From NCBI GenBank assembly GCA_025362765.1, contig JANYFI010000401.1:1-8346 (forward strand): a stretch of 8,346 bases of DNA, read 5' to 3'. The position numbers were made by a program, and so were the translations under genes. Below, piece after piece: positions 7,049 to 8,346 of this stretch. The first letter of the stretch is position 1. The number at the start of each line of letters is the position of its first letter. Under the pieces are notes generated by a model, which saw only the letters and a program-made list of their open reading frames with translations, was not told the DNA's origin and ran no database searches. Source of the DNA: Ferruginibacter sp. Its GTDB lineage: Bacteria > Bacteroidota > Bacteroidia > Chitinophagales > Chitinophagaceae.

Positions 7049-8311
7049 TTAAGGGGTGTAAGTTATTTTGTACAAAAATCCTTTTGAGTCATCCGTTACA
7101 TACAAAGAGCCGTCAGGGCCCTGGGCTAAACCACACGGCCGGTGATCTGCACGCCCCGAAGCCGTTTTTGCCGGTGATCCGGAAAAATTATCTGCAAATA
7201 CTTCCCAGTCGCCAAAGGGCTTTCCATCTTTAAAGGGTTGAAACACCACAAAATAACCAGCCTGAGGTTCGGGCGAACGGTTCCATGAACCATGAAAAGC
7301 AATGAAGGCGCCATTTTTATACTTTTCAGGAAACTGGTTTCCGGTGTAAAACAACAATCCATTCGGCGCCATGTGAGCAGGAAAGGCGGCAGCGGGTTCA
7401 ATAAATTTTGGATCGGCAGCTATTTTTCCATCGCCGCCATATTCTGGCGCCAGCACACTTTTGTGTTGGGCATAATCGTAGTATAGGTAAGGCCAGCCGG
7501 CGTTATCACCTTTCTTTAAAGCAAACATACATTCTGCAGGATTCAATGCTGATTGCTGAACGCTGAACAGGTCAGGAAAAATATCATGCAACTGATCCCG
7601 GCCATGCTGCATTACATACAGTTGATTGTCTTGCTGGTTCCAGTCGAGGCCAACTACGTTTCTTAACCCAGTGGCATATCGAACACCGTCAGCATAAGTC
7701 TGGTTCAGTTTATCTGCTTTAAACATCCAGATGCCGCCTGCTGAATCCAGCAAAGGACAACCTTTAATGCCCATTGATCCTTTTTGTCTGTCTTTTTCCT
7801 GGCATGAATTTAACCAGGCACCAATGTTTACGTATACGTTGCCATCATTATCCAGCACCAGTGATTTTGTTTCATGCTGCCAGCGTTCAATCAATCCGGT
7901 TACAATTTTTTCGGGAGCATCCGAGCTAATAACTTCATTGTTTGCGTTGAGTTTATAACGAAAAACTTCACTGTTGGAGGAAGTGTAGAGGTAACCGTTT
8001 TTTATATAAATTCCCGTTCCTCCATAATTGCCAAAGCCATTTTTAACCACCGCTTTGCCGTTGGCTTCCTGTAAATACAGCGTGCCTTTGCCGTTGAGTG
8101 GTTTTGCCAGCCTGATATATATACCACCTTGTGGGGTTACAAAAATGTGCCTTGCTTTACCAAGGTTTTCTGCCAATATCGTGGCTTTAAATTTTGCAGG
8201 AAGTATTAATCCTGCGGCATCACTAGTTTTTTTTGGCTGAGCAACTACCATTGTTGTAATAAAAACAGTTGCCAGCAACAGGCTGATAGTAAGCGTTCGT
8301 TTTTTCATCAT
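7049..8311 (-). CDS. PQQ-dependent sugar (L-sorbosone-type) dehydrogenase, periplasmic
   Basis: This 420-residue protein has a signal peptide (about 1-24, cut at V-V-A before Q25) and a six-bladed beta-propeller of the soluble glucose/sorbosone dehydrogenase family. Blade motifs seen are A-R-H-I-F-V-T (53-59), H-E-T-K-S-L-V-L-D-N-D-G-N-V-Y-V (146-161), T-G-L-R-N-V-V-G-L (214-222), G-W-P-Y (272-275), M-A-P-N-G-L-L-F-Y (314-322), F-H-G-S-W-N-R (339-345) and H-R-P-C-G-L-A-Q-G-P-D-G-S-L-Y-V-T-D-D (390-408). His146 aligns with the catalytic His of soluble glucose dehydrogenase, and Arg217 and Arg391 are candidate PQQ contacts; these assignments are by eye. Cys170 and Cys185, in C-Q-E-K-D-R and G-C-P-L-L, are a family-typical pair that may form a disulfide. 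The family oxidises sugars or sugar aldehydes in the periplasm; the substrate cannot be read from sequence. Two adjacent ATGs (8311 and 8308) are equally good starts. The cytochrome c gene follows after 6 bases and is the likely electron acceptor. Confidence 0.88.
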   Translation of the reverse strand: MMKKRTLTISLLLATVFITTMVVAQPKKTSDAAGLILPAKFKATILAENLGKARHIFVTPQGGIYIRLAKPLNGKGTLYLQEANGKAVVKNGFGNYGGTGIYIKNGYLYTSSNSEVFRYKLNANNEVISSDAPEKIVTGLIERWQHETKSLVLDNDGNVYVNIGAWLNSCQEKDRQKGSMGIKGCPLLDSAGGIWMFKADKLNQTYADGVRYATGLRNVVGLDWNQQDNQLYVMQHGRDQLHDIFPDLFSVQQSALNPAECMFALKKGDNAGWPYLYYDYAQHKSVLAPEYGGDGKIAADPKFIEPAAAFPAHMAPNGLLFYTGNQFPEKYKNGAFIAFHGSWNRSPEPQAGYFVVFQPFKDGKPFGDWEVFADNFSGSPAKTASGRADHRPCGLAQGPDGSLYVTDDSKGFLYKITYTP

Positions 8312-8346
8312 TAATGTTTCAATGTCGTTTAATTAAGAATCGGCTA

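Noticed and set aside
7292..8240. Plus-strand open frames opposite the PQQ dehydrogenase gene
   Set aside because: They are short, motif-free and overlap a complete, family-typical gene on the other strand.
8312..8346. Promoter for the dehydrogenase-cytochrome operon
   Set aside because: Only 35 bases upstream of the start are in the window; they are AT-rich with no clear -7/-33 pair, so the promoter probably lies beyond the edge.

Overview
The window looks like chromosomal DNA from a Bacteroidota bacterium, most likely Chitinophagales/Chitinophagaceae. Three things point there: a PorV-like/PorU-like pair of type IX secretion (T9SS) type, a C-terminal NYPNPF...WDGTD sorting-type domain, and genes that start without Shine-Dalgarno sequences in AT-rich leaders. 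The taxonomic guess rests on protein style only.

Layout. Positions 2-124 hold the last 40 codons of an IS1595-family (ISXO2-like) transposase running in from the left edge. Positions 125-240 are non-coding and hold two inverted repeats. Positions 241-1347 encode a PorV/PorQ-family outer-membrane beta-barrel protein. After 24 bases comes a 1713-residue C25 (gingipain-type) cysteine peptidase-like protein of the PorU2 type (1372-6513), which keeps both catalytic residues. The two form a probable operon on the + strand. A nearly perfect 46-base palindrome (6537-6582) sits midway between this operon and a convergent minus-strand operon and is well placed to terminate both. The minus-strand operon reads from 8311 leftwards: a periplasmic PQQ-dependent sugar (sorbosone-type) dehydrogenase (8311-7049), then after 6 bases a small monohaem cytochrome c (7042-6605).

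How the genes may work together. The PorV-like barrel and PorU2-like peptidase resemble the PorV-PorU attachment module, which removes C-terminal sorting domains from T9SS cargo and fixes the cargo at the cell surface. This is probably an accessory copy, because no other T9SS gene is in view. In the second operon the dehydrogenase would oxidise a sugar or sugar-derived aldehyde in the periplasm and pass electrons to the cytochrome. No PQQ biosynthesis gene is visible here.

No CRISPR array, tRNA, rRNA or riboswitch was seen. The window is mostly ordinary accessory Bacteroidota chromosome. The parts most worth a second look are the modular architecture of the giant PorU2-like protein, especially an ILEI/PANDER-like segment, and the transposase end next to the T9SS-type operon.
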